The notes under the pieces are model-generated. The model was not told the origin of the DNA. It worked only from the letters and a program-made list of their open reading frames with translations, and ran no database searches. From assembly GCF_021129305.1 (NCBI RefSeq), contig NZ_JAJOMB010000003.1, forward strand, positions 62,001 through 126,000: a DNA stretch of 64,000 bases. The letters are read 5' to 3'. The first letter of the stretch is position 1; the number at the start of each line of letters is the position of its first letter. This stretch comes from Kineosporia babensis (GTDB lineage Bacteria; Actinomycetota; Actinomycetes; Actinomycetales; Kineosporiaceae). The position numbers and the translations under genes were made by a program. Below are positions 34,099 to 43,470 of the stretch, in pieces.

Positions 34099-35361
34099 GT
34101 GACGGAACAAGACCTCGCGGACCACTGGCTGGACACCGGTGGCATCCCGGTCCTGAACGGCGACGGCACCAAGGTCTACCCCAAGCGGTCGGACCTTCGC
34201 CGGGCCGAAGCCCGCGCGACCACCCGGCGCGGCGCCGGTACCCGCCCCGTCGGCGCCCGCCGGTTCGACTCGCTGCCCAGCCACGAGCGTCCCTCCGCTC
34301 CGATCTCCGCCCTGCGCAGCCCCCAGGCCAGCCGACGCCCCGCGCTGCAGGATCGGTACTCGATCGCGACGGTCCCCACCGCTGCCGTGCTGCCTACCCC
34401 GCGCACCAGCCCGCGGCGTCCGGCCGGTATCGACGTCCCAATGCCCCCGTCGCCCGACGCCTTCCACCGGGTTCCCCCGCAAGCCGCGCCCATCGCCGTC
34501 TCCACCGACTGGGGCCTGGACCTCACGGAGGAGGAGTCCGCCCCGTCCGACGTTTCCCCGCGCTCGGGGCGGTTGCGTGGCACGGCCACCCGACTGCTGG
34601 TGATGGCCTTGGTCGTCGGCGCCGAGGGCGTGGCGTTCTCCCAGTTCGCGGGCCCGATCGCGGCGCCGGACAGCAATGCCACCACCACCGCTGCCTTCGC
34701 CCTCGAGGACGCTCAGAAGCAGGCTCAGCGAGACGCCGCGGCGCAAGAGGCTGAGGAGGCTCTGGCGGCGGAGAAAGAGCGGGCCGAGACCACGGCGGTA
34801 GCCCTGGAGAAGGTGAAAGACGCTTCGCCGGCCAAGGCGCAGGCGGCCCTGGACCAGGCGAAGAAGGCCAAGGCCACGCAGGCCCGCGAGCGCAAGGAAG
34901 CGCAGGAGCGCAAGGAGAAGGCCGAGGCGGCGCGAGAGGCCAAGGCCGCCCAAGCCGCCCAGGCAGCCGAGAGGAAGAAGGCCGCCGAGCCCAAGGCCGA
35001 GGAGAAGAAGGCGGCCCCCACCTCGAGCCGGAAGAAGGCGCTGGCGGTGGAGAACGCCCGGAAGAACCCGCAGGCCGCGGCCAAGGTCCTGCTGACCGAC
35101 CGGGGCTGGTCGTCCACCCAGTACACCTGCCTGGACTCGCTGTGGACCCGCGAGAGCAACTGGAACTACCAGGCCACGAACCCCTCGTCCGGCGCCTACG
35201 GCATTCCTCAGGCCCTGCCCGGCGACAAGATGGGCGCCTCGGGCTCGGACTGGAAGACCAACCCGATCACCCAGATCCGTTGGGGCCTGGACTATATCGC
35301 CGAGCGCTACGGCAATCCGTGCGGCGCCTGGGAGCACAGCGAGGCCAAGGGCTGGTACTGA
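34099..35361 (+). CDS. Membrane-anchored SLT/Rpf-like transglycosylase
   Basis: A putative cell-wall lytic transglycosylase of 420 residues. The layout is a basic, Pro-rich N-terminal region (about 1-165), one membrane helix (about 167-187, LLVMALVVGAEGVAFSQF), a long Ala/Lys/Glu coiled coil (about 205-320) and a C-terminal SLT-like domain of about 75 residues with catalytic Glu in WTRESNWNYQATN and GAYGIPQALPG. The GTG start (TEQDLAD) has GGGAG 4 nt upstream; a TTG 19 codons earlier is possible. The coiled coil may span the wall or mediate oligomerisation. It is related to the C-terminal catalytic module of actinobacterial Rpf-like proteins. Confidence 0.82.
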   Translation: MTEQDLADHWLDTGGIPVLNGDGTKVYPKRSDLRRAEARATTRRGAGTRPVGARRFDSLPSHERPSAPISALRSPQASRRPALQDRYSIATVPTAAVLPTPRTSPRRPAGIDVPMPPSPDAFHRVPPQAAPIAVSTDWGLDLTEEESAPSDVSPRSGRLRGTATRLLVMALVVGAEGVAFSQFAGPIAAPDSNATTTAAFALEDAQKQAQRDAAAQEAEEALAAEKERAETTAVALEKVKDASPAKAQAALDQAKKAKATQARERKEAQERKEKAEAAREAKAAQAAQAAERKKAAEPKAEEKKAAPTSSRKKALAVENARKNPQAAAKVLLTDRGWSSTQYTCLDSLWTRESNWNYQATNPSSGAYGIPQALPGDKMGASGSDWKTNPITQIRWGLDYIAERYGNPCGAWEHSEAKGWY

Positions 35362-35851
35362 CCGCCCCATCCGCAGATCGAAACCTCGGCAGGGGTCTCG
35401 TTCTCGCATCTTTCGCCGGCGCAGTGTTTCCCCCTGGGACGCTGCTGCCCTGCAACCGCACACCTCTGGACTTTCGCCGGAAAAGGTGATCCCCGAAGGA
35501 TTCTCGACGCCCGTGCGACGGAAGAATCTCCTGCTGCAGAAGTCATTCATGGGATTTTTTTGAACCATTGATTTCCCGGAGATCGGCGATGACCCAGGCC
35601 CCCTCTGAGGGCATTGCGGTTAATCCCGAGTAGTTTTCGAGAAAAGTTCCCGGGTTCTGCACTTTGCCCGTTTCTGCGCCAATTGACTTGTATGGTTGGC
35701 AGCACTTGATCGTTATTCCGGCGAATGCCCGCACGCCCTGACCGTGCGCTCTCGCCGTCCGGCCGAGTCTTCCCGGCCCGCCGTCCATCTCGCTTCCTGG
35801 TCCCCTGCCAGGAGGCCATCGATCATGCCCGTCCGTGCTCAGGAGACCTGT
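35362..35851. promoter_or_regulatory. AT-richer 490-bp leader before the PKS
   Basis: This gap is clearly less GC-rich than its surroundings, with T- and A-runs near 35550 and 35630. TTGACT at about 35683 is the best -35 candidate, but no good -10 at 16-18 bp was found. AGGAG at 35841-35845, 6 nt before the GTG, sets the PKS start. The open frame continues upstream to 35696, so an alternative start at 35825 (ATG) cannot be excluded. No operator or riboswitch was recognised. Confidence 0.5.
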
Positions 35852-38800
35852 GTGAAGAAAACCGAAGTGGCGATCGTCGGCATCGGATGCCGTTTCCCCG
35901 GGGGAATCCGCTCCCCCCAAGGGTTCTGGGAGTTCCTGGTGCAGGCCCGGGACGGCATCACAGCCGTCCCGGGTGATCGCTGGGACATCAACCGTTACTA
36001 CGACGCCGATCCGGACACCCCGGGCCGGATGTACACCCGGCACGGCGGTTTCCTGACCGATCCACTCTGGGAATTCGATGCCGAGTTCTTCGGTATCTCC
36101 CCGCGTGAGGCCCAGGTGATGGACCCGCAGCAACGTCTGCTGCTGGAGGTCACGGCCGAGGCGCTGGACGACGCGGGCCTGGCCGGGCGGGTCGCCGGCG
36201 AGCAGGTCGGGGTGTACGTCGGTGGTTTCATGAGCGACAACCAGGCGGCCCGGCACACCTCCGGGGCCCGGTCCCAGATCACCTCGCACACGGCCACATC
36301 CGGCACCCACACCATGCTCAGCAACCGGCTCTCGCATGTTTTCGACCTGCGCGGGCCCAGCCTGACCATCGACACCGCCTGCTCGTCGTCGCTGGTGGCC
36401 TTCCACCAGGCGCACCGGGCCGTGCTGAGCGGAGAGTGCTCGGTGGCGCTGGTCGGCGGGGTGAACGCGATGCTCAGCCCGGAGACGTTCGTCTCCATGA
36501 GCAAGGGCCGTTTCCTGGCTGCGGACGGCCGGTGCAAGACCTTTGACGCCGCCGCCGACGGTTACGCCCGGGGTGAGGGCGCGGGTCTGCTGGTCCTGAA
36601 GACCCGCGAGGCGGCGGAACGGGACGGAGACCGGATCTACGCGGTGATCTGCGGAACCGGGGTGAACCAGGACGGCCGCACGCCCGGTATCACGGTGCCG
36701 AACCCGCAGTCCCAGACCGCGCTGATGCGGCAGGTTCTGGGCGAGGCCGGGGTGGATCCGGCCGAGGTGGGCTACATCGAGGCACACGGAACCGGCACTG
36801 CCGTGGGCGATCCCCTGGAGATGCAGGCGATCGGCGCCGCTCTGGGGGCAGTGCCCGGGCGGCGCCGGGACCTGTGGGTCGGTTCGGTGAAGGCCGCGAT
36901 CGGGCACACCGAGGCCGCGTCCGGCGTGGCCAGCGTGATCAAGACGGTCCTGTGCCTGCAGCACGCCGAACTGGTACCGCAGGCCTGGCTGAACGAGCTC
37001 AACCCGGCCATTCCGTTCGGGCAGTACCGGCTGCAGGTCCTCACCCAGGGCCAGGACTTCCCGGTGCTCGGGGAGCGACGTCTGGCCGCGGTCAACAGTT
37101 TCGGTTACGGCGGGACGAATGCCCACGCCCTGCTGGCCAGTGCTCCCGAGCCCGCGCGGCGCCCCGGTACGGCCGGGCCGGTGCAGGTGTTCCCGCTGTC
37201 CGGTCGCACGGTTCAGGGGGTCCGGGAGATCGCCACCAAGTGGTCGCAGGCGCTGGAGACGGTGAAACCCCAGGCGTTGTGCGCGGCGGCCTGGACCCGC
37301 CGGGCGCATCACCCGCAGCGGATCGGCCTGCCCTACACCGATGCCGAAGACCTGCGCCGCAAGCTCGATTCCGTCGCCGCCGGTGAAGGCCGGGTCCCGG
37401 CCCGGACGGTGACCGCGACGAACCCGACCGTGGTGTTCAGCGGGATGGGACCGCAGTGGTGGGGTATGGGCCGTGGCCTGCTGCAGGCCGAGGGCCCGTT
37501 CGCCCGGGCCGCGGCCGAGGTCGACGAGGCGTACCGCAGCATCAGCGGTGTCTCGCTGATCGGCGAGCTGCTGCGCGACGAGGACTCCTCACGGATCACC
37601 CGCACCGAATTCGCCCAGCCCACGAATTTCCTTGTGCAGGTCGGCCTGATGGCCGAACTGCGCAGTCTCGGGGTACAGCCCACCCGGGTGATCGGCCACA
37701 GCGTCGGCGAGGTGACGGCCGCCTACGTCAGCGGAATGCTCAGCCTCCAGGACGCTGTCGCGGTCGCCTACCATCGCAGCCGCCTGCAGGCGACGCTGGC
37801 GCACACCGGCGTGATGCTGGCCGTCGGCCTCTCCGAAGCCACCGCCGCCGAACTGATCCGAGGCCGCGAGATCGATGTGGCAGCGGTGAACAGCCCCACC
37901 GGGGTCACGCTCGCCGGCTGTTCCGAGGCGATCGACGAACTGGCCCTGCTGCTGGAGGCGGACGGCGTGTTCGCCCGCAAGCTGCGGGTCGAGGTGCCCT
38001 ATCACAGCCGTCTGATGGATCCGATCCTGGAACCGCTGACCACCGATCTGGCCGGAATCTCGCCTCGGCCGCCCGAACTGGAGGTCTGGTCGACCGTGAC
38101 CGGGCAGCCGGCCGCCGACCAACTGTGGGGGGCCGCCTACTGGGCCCAGAACGTCCGTAAGCCGGTTCTGTTCGCCGAGACCCTGGCCAGGATCGTCGAC
38201 GCCGGTGAGACCGCCTTCCTGGAGGTCGGCCCGCATCCGGTGCTGTCCGGCAACATTCGCGAGATCCTGGTGCGCTCGGGTGTGAGTGGGGTGGCCGTGC
38301 CCACGCTGGTGCGTCGCCAGGACGACGCCGAGAGCATGTCCACGGTGGTGACGGACCTTTACGCGGCCGGTTGTCTCGACACCGCCCTGGCCACCGCCCA
38401 CGCCCCGGGCGCCGATCCCGGGGTCGCCCCGCACCTCGAACTCCCCCGGCATCGTTTCGACCGCTCCCCCTTGTGGGTTCAGGCCCCGAGCGTCGAGCGC
38501 GAGTGGCTGGGAACGCCCGATGCGCCGCCGCTGCTCGGTGACCGCACCGAAACGGCAGCGCCGCAGTGGCAGGCCGACCTGTCGCGAGCCCAGCTGCCTT
38601 GGCTGCCGGACCATGTCGTGGCGGGCACGGTGCTCCTGCCGGCCACCGGATTCGTGGACGCAGCCCTGTCGGCGACCCTGGCGCTGGGGGCCGAGTCCGC
38701 GGTGCTGGAGGCGGTCCGGGTGATCGCGCCGCTGGTGATCGGCGAGAGCGAGGTGCCGGTCCTACGCACCTCGGTCGAGCCCAGCACCGGCCGGTTCACC

Positions 38801-41800
38801 ATCAGTTCCCGTCCGGCCACCGGCGGCGAATGGACGGTGCACGCCACCGGGCGGGTGCTCGATGCCCTGGCCGAGCCGGTCCCCGGGGTCAGCGGGGTGC
38901 CGATCACCGCGGAGCACATCAGTGGTGTCGATCTGTACGCCCGTCTCTCGGCTCGCGGCCTGGAATACGGCCCGGCCTTCCGGCGGGTGCAGCACCTGGA
39001 GCTGAGCCAGGATCGCGTGGTGGCCGAGGTGGACGGCTCGGTCGGCTCCGACGGGCATCCGGCGCATCCGGCGGTCACCGATGCAGCCCTGCAGTGCGTG
39101 GCCGCGCTGATGGCCCAGGCCGGTGGCGGTCCTCTGGTGCCGTCCGAGATCCGGGCCGTGCGCCTGCTGGCTGCACTGCCGGCGCGGATCCAGGTCACCG
39201 CCGATCGCGTTGCCGGCGAAGAACTTCAGGCCGATGTCGTCCTGCGTGATCCGGACGGCGCGGTGGTGATGGAACTGCTGGGGGTCCGGTTCCGCCCGCT
39301 GACGCCGGCCCAGCCGGTTCTCGCCGAGCTCGGCCCGCTCTGGTACGAGCCGGTCTTCGAGGCCGTGGCCGAGCGGGAAAGCACCTCGGTAGCGGAAGCG
39401 CTGGTCGCGTTGCCCCTGCACGCCGACGGTCTGCCTCTGGCCGCGGCACTGAACGCCCGTCGTCCCGGGACGCACCTGATCGACGCTCTGGCCGGGTGCG
39501 AGGGCCCGCTGAGCGCCGAGCGGGTGCAGGCCCTGCTCACCGAACCGCTGTCCCACCTGCCGGCCGATCAGCCCGTCGTGGTGGCCGTGATCGCTCCAGC
39601 GGCTCAGGTCGCTCCCGGCCAGTTGCTGCCGGAGCACGGCGCGGCTGAGGTGACGGCGCTGGTCGGGGCCTTGGCCGGGGTGGCCCGGTGCCTGCCGGAG
39701 GCCAGTGAGGCCGGGCTGGCGGTGGTCGTGGTCACCCAGAACGCCTTCGCCCTGCCCGGTGACCGGACCGGTCCCCAGCTGCTGCCGGCCGCGCTGGTGG
39801 GAGCCCGCCGGGTGCTGCTGAACGAGCAACCGCACGTGCGGTGGCGGCTGGTCGACACCGCACAGCAGACCGAGGACGACCTGGACTACCTCGCCCGGGA
39901 ACTGTCCGCCGACGGCCCGGACGAGGTGGCCCTGCGCGACGGCGTGCGCCTGGTGCCGGTCCTGCGCCGCACGCTGCCCGAGCTGCTGGAACTGCGCGGG
40001 CTGGCCTCACCGGTCCTCGACCAGGAGGAGTCGTTCGCGATCGAGGCGCCGGGGTCCCTGGCCGGGATCCGCCTGCGCCGGGTGCCACGACGCGCTCCGG
40101 AACGAGGTGAGGTCGAGGTGCGGATGGAGAGCCTGGGCCTGAACTACAAGGACGGACTGAAGGCGATCGGCCTGCTCACCGAGGTCGAGATGGAGGGCAC
40201 GTACTTCGGCACCGGGCTGGGCATGGAGGGCCTGGGCGTGGTGACCCGCACCGGGCCGGACATCACCGAGGTGAAGGTGGGCGACCGGCTGATCGTGGCC
40301 GCCCGGGGCATGGGCCGGCGCTTCGCCACCATCCGGCTCGACGAAGGCGGCACCGTCCCGGCCCCCGCAGGCTGGGACAACGCCGAGGACTTCGCCTCGG
40401 CCGTCTCGTTCCTGACCGCGCATTACGGCCTGGCGCACGCAGCCCGGCTGCGGGCGGGCGAGACCGTCCTGATCCACGGCGGGGCCGGCGGCACGGGCCG
40501 GGCCGCCATCCAGGTGGCCCGTTCTCTGGGCGCCACGGTCATCGCGGCCGCCGGTACCCCACAACGCCGGGCCGAGGTCGAAGCTGCGGGCGCGCACTAT
40601 TCGGTCCGCTCCCGTTCGATCGGCTTCGTCGAGGAGGTCCTGGCCCTGACCGGCGGACGAGGCGTCGACGTCGTCCTGAACACCGCCCCCGGTGAAGTCA
40701 CCCAGCAGAACCTCACCGTGGCGGCCGAGTTCGGCCGGATCGTCGAGGTCGGCAAGCAGGGCATCTACACCGGTGCGGTGCTGGATCTGCGGCCGTTCGA
40801 CAAGAACCTCTCCTTCACCGCGATCGACCTGGACCGGATGATGCGGCACCGTCGCGACCTGGTGCTGCAGCTGATCGGCGAGGTGAGCGATCGGTTCGCC
40901 GAGGGGCAGTACCGGCCACTGCCGACCCAGGTGTTCGGGCTCGGCGACCTGTCCGGAGCCTTCGACGCGGTGATGCGGGGCAGCACGAAGGCAAGGGTCT
41001 GCCTGGATCTGAGCACCCCCGCCCCGGCCGCGCTGCCGGCCGTCCCGACCCCGGGGATCCGGCCGGACGCGACGTACCTGATCACCGGTGGGTTCGGCGC
41101 GTTCGGCCTGGCCATCGCCCGCTGGCTGGCCGGGCAAGGAGCGCGCTCGCTGGTGCTGGTCGGCCGCGGCGGCGCAACGTCCGCGGCGGCCCGCTCCACT
41201 CTGGCCTACCTCGAGGACGAGGGGGTGAACGTGGCGATCGAGCGCACCGACGTCACCGTTGCGGGGGCCCTGGACGCCGTCATCCGGCGCAGCAGCGAAC
41301 TGCGCGGCGTCTATCACACGGCCGGGGTGCTGCAGGACGAGTCGTTCGCCGACCTCACCCAGGAAGGAGCCGAGCGGGTCATCGGCACCAAGGTCGCCGG
41401 GCTGGAACACCTGCACCGATCGCTGGTCCGGGCCGGGGCCGAGCTCGACCACCTGGTCCTGTTCTCCTCCACCAGCGCCCTGACCGGGACGGTGCCGCAG
41501 TTCTCCTACGCGGCGGCGAACAGCGTGCTGGATGCCGCCGCGGCCCGGCTGCGGGCCGACGGCTGGCCGGCCGTGGCCGTCGACTGGGGAGCCATGCGCG
41601 GCGGTGGGATGGCTCAGTCCAGCGAGGAGATCGAGCGGTACCTGGGCCTGCTCGGCCTGAACCCGATCGGGATGGACCGCGCGGGCGAATACCTCGGCGA
41701 GGTCATCGCTTCCGGGGTGAGTCAGGTGGCGGTCGTGGATGTCGACTGGGCGCAGTGGGCCCGCACCCATCCGGAGGCTGCCCGCAGTTCCCGCTTCGCC

Positions 41801-42127
41801 GGCCTGATCGCCGAGAACGGCGGCGGCGAGTCCGGCAGTGCCCTGAGGGCCCAGCTTCTCGCGCTGGAGCAGGAGCAACGGACGCAGGTGGTCTCGGCGA
41901 TCCTGACCGATCAGGTGGCCACGGTGCTGGGTATCCCGGCCGACTCGATCGACCCGGCGACTCCCCTGCCCGAGCTGGGCATGGACTCGCTGATGGCGGT
42001 CGAGCTGGGCGCCCGGATCAACCTGGCCCTCGGCCTGGAGGTCTCGGCCCTGGAGTTCAGCCGGGGCGGAGGCCTGCACGGCCTGGCCGGACGTTTCACC
42101 CTGCGACTGACCGGAGAGAAGGCATGA
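35852..42127 (+). CDS. Highly reducing iterative type I PKS (KS-AT-DH-ER-KR-ACP)
   Basis: A 2091-residue single-module polyketide synthase with a full reductive loop. KS (about 1-425): Cys177 in TACSSS, His312 in EAHGTGT, His352 in GHTEAASG. AT (about 525-830): Ser617 in GHSVGE, with PYHS at the specificity position, not diagnostic. DH (about 885-1160): His921 in DHVVAGTVLLP and Asp1077 in VTDAALQ. ER (about 1395-1715): GGAGGTGRAA near 1542. KR (about 1735-1925): GGFGAFG, Tyr1886, Asn1890. ACP: Ser2046 in LGMDSLMAVEL. There is no thioesterase, reductase or condensation domain, so release must come from elsewhere; the stop overlaps the start of an alpha-oxoamine synthase (ATGA). All catalytic residues are present, so a saturated acyl chain is predicted. 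No loading module is present, so it probably works iteratively. Confidence 0.95.
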   Translation: MKKTEVAIVGIGCRFPGGIRSPQGFWEFLVQARDGITAVPGDRWDINRYYDADPDTPGRMYTRHGGFLTDPLWEFDAEFFGISPREAQVMDPQQRLLLEVTAEALDDAGLAGRVAGEQVGVYVGGFMSDNQAARHTSGARSQITSHTATSGTHTMLSNRLSHVFDLRGPSLTIDTACSSSLVAFHQAHRAVLSGECSVALVGGVNAMLSPETFVSMSKGRFLAADGRCKTFDAAADGYARGEGAGLLVLKTREAAERDGDRIYAVICGTGVNQDGRTPGITVPNPQSQTALMRQVLGEAGVDPAEVGYIEAHGTGTAVGDPLEMQAIGAALGAVPGRRRDLWVGSVKAAIGHTEAASGVASVIKTVLCLQHAELVPQAWLNELNPAIPFGQYRLQVLTQGQDFPVLGERRLAAVNSFGYGGTNAHALLASAPEPARRPGTAGPVQVFPLSGRTVQGVREIATKWSQALETVKPQALCAAAWTRRAHHPQRIGLPYTDAEDLRRKLDSVAAGEGRVPARTVTATNPTVVFSGMGPQWWGMGRGLLQAEGPFARAAAEVDEAYRSISGVSLIGELLRDEDSSRITRTEFAQPTNFLVQVGLMAELRSLGVQPTRVIGHSVGEVTAAYVSGMLSLQDAVAVAYHRSRLQATLAHTGVMLAVGLSEATAAELIRGREIDVAAVNSPTGVTLAGCSEAIDELALLLEADGVFARKLRVEVPYHSRLMDPILEPLTTDLAGISPRPPELEVWSTVTGQPAADQLWGAAYWAQNVRKPVLFAETLARIVDAGETAFLEVGPHPVLSGNIREILVRSGVSGVAVPTLVRRQDDAESMSTVVTDLYAAGCLDTALATAHAPGADPGVAPHLELPRHRFDRSPLWVQAPSVEREWLGTPDAPPLLGDRTETAAPQWQADLSRAQLPWLPDHVVAGTVLLPATGFVDAALSATLALGAESAVLEAVRVIAPLVIGESEVPVLRTSVEPSTGRFTISSRPATGGEWTVHATGRVLDALAEPVPGVSGVPITAEHISGVDLYARLSARGLEYGPAFRRVQHLELSQDRVVAEVDGSVGSDGHPAHPAVTDAALQCVAALMAQAGGGPLVPSEIRAVRLLAALPARIQVTADRVAGEELQADVVLRDPDGAVVMELLGVRFRPLTPAQPVLAELGPLWYEPVFEAVAERESTSVAEALVALPLHADGLPLAAALNARRPGTHLIDALAGCEGPLSAERVQALLTEPLSHLPADQPVVVAVIAPAAQVAPGQLLPEHGAAEVTALVGALAGVARCLPEASEAGLAVVVVTQNAFALPGDRTGPQLLPAALVGARRVLLNEQPHVRWRLVDTAQQTEDDLDYLARELSADGPDEVALRDGVRLVPVLRRTLPELLELRGLASPVLDQEESFAIEAPGSLAGIRLRRVPRRAPERGEVEVRMESLGLNYKDGLKAIGLLTEVEMEGTYFGTGLGMEGLGVVTRTGPDITEVKVGDRLIVAARGMGRRFATIRLDEGGTVPAPAGWDNAEDFASAVSFLTAHYGLAHAARLRAGETVLIHGGAGGTGRAAIQVARSLGATVIAAAGTPQRRAEVEAAGAHYSVRSRSIGFVEEVLALTGGRGVDVVLNTAPGEVTQQNLTVAAEFGRIVEVGKQGIYTGAVLDLRPFDKNLSFTAIDLDRMMRHRRDLVLQLIGEVSDRFAEGQYRPLPTQVFGLGDLSGAFDAVMRGSTKARVCLDLSTPAPAALPAVPTPGIRPDATYLITGGFGAFGLAIARWLAGQGARSLVLVGRGGATSAAARSTLAYLEDEGVNVAIERTDVTVAGALDAVIRRSSELRGVYHTAGVLQDESFADLTQEGAERVIGTKVAGLEHLHRSLVRAGAELDHLVLFSSTSALTGTVPQFSYAAANSVLDAAAARLRADGWPAVAVDWGAMRGGGMAQSSEEIERYLGLLGLNPIGMDRAGEYLGEVIASGVSQVAVVDVDWAQWARTHPEAARSSRFAGLIAENGGGESGSALRAQLLALEQEQRTQVVSAILTDQVATVLGIPADSIDPATPLPELGMDSLMAVELGARINLALGLEVSALEFSRGGGLHGLAGRFTLRLTGEKA

Positions 42128-43416
42128 ACCCCGAAGACCTGCTGGCCAACGCCCGCCGCCTGATCGAGGCCCGGCCCACGAACCAGGTGGCGGCCGGCGA
42201 GCGCCGCGTGGCCACCATCGAGGAACTGCCGCAGGTCGTGCTCAGCGGCGAGCGCGACTCGTTCCTGGCCGCCGGGCTGGCCCTGCTCGACGCCCCCAAC
42301 CCGTACTACCTGCCGCACAACGGTGTGAACGGCGCCGAGGTGGAGATCCTCGGGCGCACCATGGTCAACTTCGCCGGGTACAACTACCTGGGCCTGGCCG
42401 GTGACCCGCGGGTGCAGGCGGCCGCCGCCGAGGCGATCGGCACGTTCGGCACGTCGGCCTCGGCGGCCCGGCTGATCGGCGGTGAACTGCCGTTGCACGC
42501 CCAGCTCGAGGAACGCCTGGCGGCGGCCTACCAGGTGGACGACGCGGTGGTCACCGGCAGCGGTTTCCTCACCAACGCGGCGGCGCTGGCGTTCCTGCTC
42601 GGCGAGGGTGATCTGGCGGTGTGCGACTCCCTCGTGCACAACAGCATCGTCTCGGGGACCCGGTGGGCCGGTTGCCGGCGGATGTCGTTCCAGCACAACG
42701 ACCCGGACGCCCTGGAGGCGCTGCTGAGCCGCAGCCGTCGGCACTTCGGTACTGCTCTGGTGGTGCTGGAGGGCGTCTACAGCATGGACGGCGACGTGGC
42801 CGCGCTGCCGGAGCTGGTCGAGGTGGCGCGCCGGCACGAGTGCTTCGTGATGGTGGACGAGGCGCACTCGTTCGGGGTGCTCGGCGAGACCGGTGCGGGG
42901 ATCCACGAGCACACCGGACTGGCGGGCACCGACGTCGATCTGTGGATGGGGACCCTGTCGAAGTCGATGGCCAGCTACGGCGGCTATCTGGCCGGGTCCC
43001 GGGAGCTGATGGCGGCGATGAAGATGTCGGCGGCCGGGATCAGCCTGTACGCCGCGGCGCCACCACCGGCGCAGATGGCCGCGGCCGGGGCGGCGTTCGA
43101 CATCATGCTGGCCGAGCCCGGACGGCTGAAGCAGTTGCGTGACAACCAGGCGCAGATGCTCGGGGCGGCCCGGGCCGCCGGACTGGACACCGGTCTCGCC
43201 CAGCCCGGTACCCCGCTGGTGCCGGTGATCACCGGGGGCACCGAGACCACCATGCGGATCTGCCTGGCCCTGCTGGACCAGGGGATCCACACCACGGCGA
43301 TCGTGCATCCGGCGGTGGCGGAGACCGAGGGACGTCTGCGGTTCTTCGTCACCTCGGAGCACACTCCGGAACAGATCAGGCGGGCGGTCGCGGCGACCGC
43401 CCGGCTGATGGCCTGA
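42124..43416 (+). CDS. PLP alpha-oxoamine synthase, PKS offloading enzyme
   Basis: A fold-type I PLP enzyme of 430 residues related to serine palmitoyltransferase, AONS (BioF), KBL and CqsA. Key residues: PLP lysine Lys280 in TLSKSMASYGG, Asp245 and His248 in VDEAHSFG, His172 in VHNSIVSG. About 60 residues precede the family core. It is translationally coupled to the PKS and precedes a strong terminator; no biotin genes are nearby. The inferred role is decarboxylative condensation of an amino acid with the ACP-bound chain, releasing a long-chain alpha-aminoketone, as Fum8 does for fumonisin. The amino acid cannot be read from sequence. Confidence 0.9.
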   Translation: MNPEDLLANARRLIEARPTNQVAAGERRVATIEELPQVVLSGERDSFLAAGLALLDAPNPYYLPHNGVNGAEVEILGRTMVNFAGYNYLGLAGDPRVQAAAAEAIGTFGTSASAARLIGGELPLHAQLEERLAAAYQVDDAVVTGSGFLTNAAALAFLLGEGDLAVCDSLVHNSIVSGTRWAGCRRMSFQHNDPDALEALLSRSRRHFGTALVVLEGVYSMDGDVAALPELVEVARRHECFVMVDEAHSFGVLGETGAGIHEHTGLAGTDVDLWMGTLSKSMASYGGYLAGSRELMAAMKMSAAGISLYAAAPPPAQMAAAGAAFDIMLAEPGRLKQLRDNQAQMLGAARAAGLDTGLAQPGTPLVPVITGGTETTMRICLALLDQGIHTTAIVHPAVAETEGRLRFFVTSEHTPEQIRRAVAATARLMA

Positions 43417-43421
43417 AACTG

Positions 43422-43456
43422 GGACGGCCCACCGGCTCCAAGCCGGTGGGCCGTCC
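43422..43456. terminator. Bidirectional 16-bp terminator
   Basis: A perfect 16-bp stem GGACGGCCCACCGGCT with a 3-nt loop CCA, between the convergent alpha-oxoamine synthase (stop 5 bp before) and antiporter (stop 14 bp after) genes. It closes the PKS operon. Confidence 0.9.
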
Positions 43457-43470
43457 GCGCGGGCCGAGGA

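Noticed and set aside
40007-42079. Leftward open frame of 690 codons inside the PKS
   Set aside because: Mirror of the ER-KR-ACP region; low-complexity translation, no start signal.
35852-42127. Thioesterase or reductase release domain at the PKS C-terminus
   Set aside because: The protein ends about 45 residues after the ACP serine; no GxSxG hydrolase or second Rossmann domain follows.
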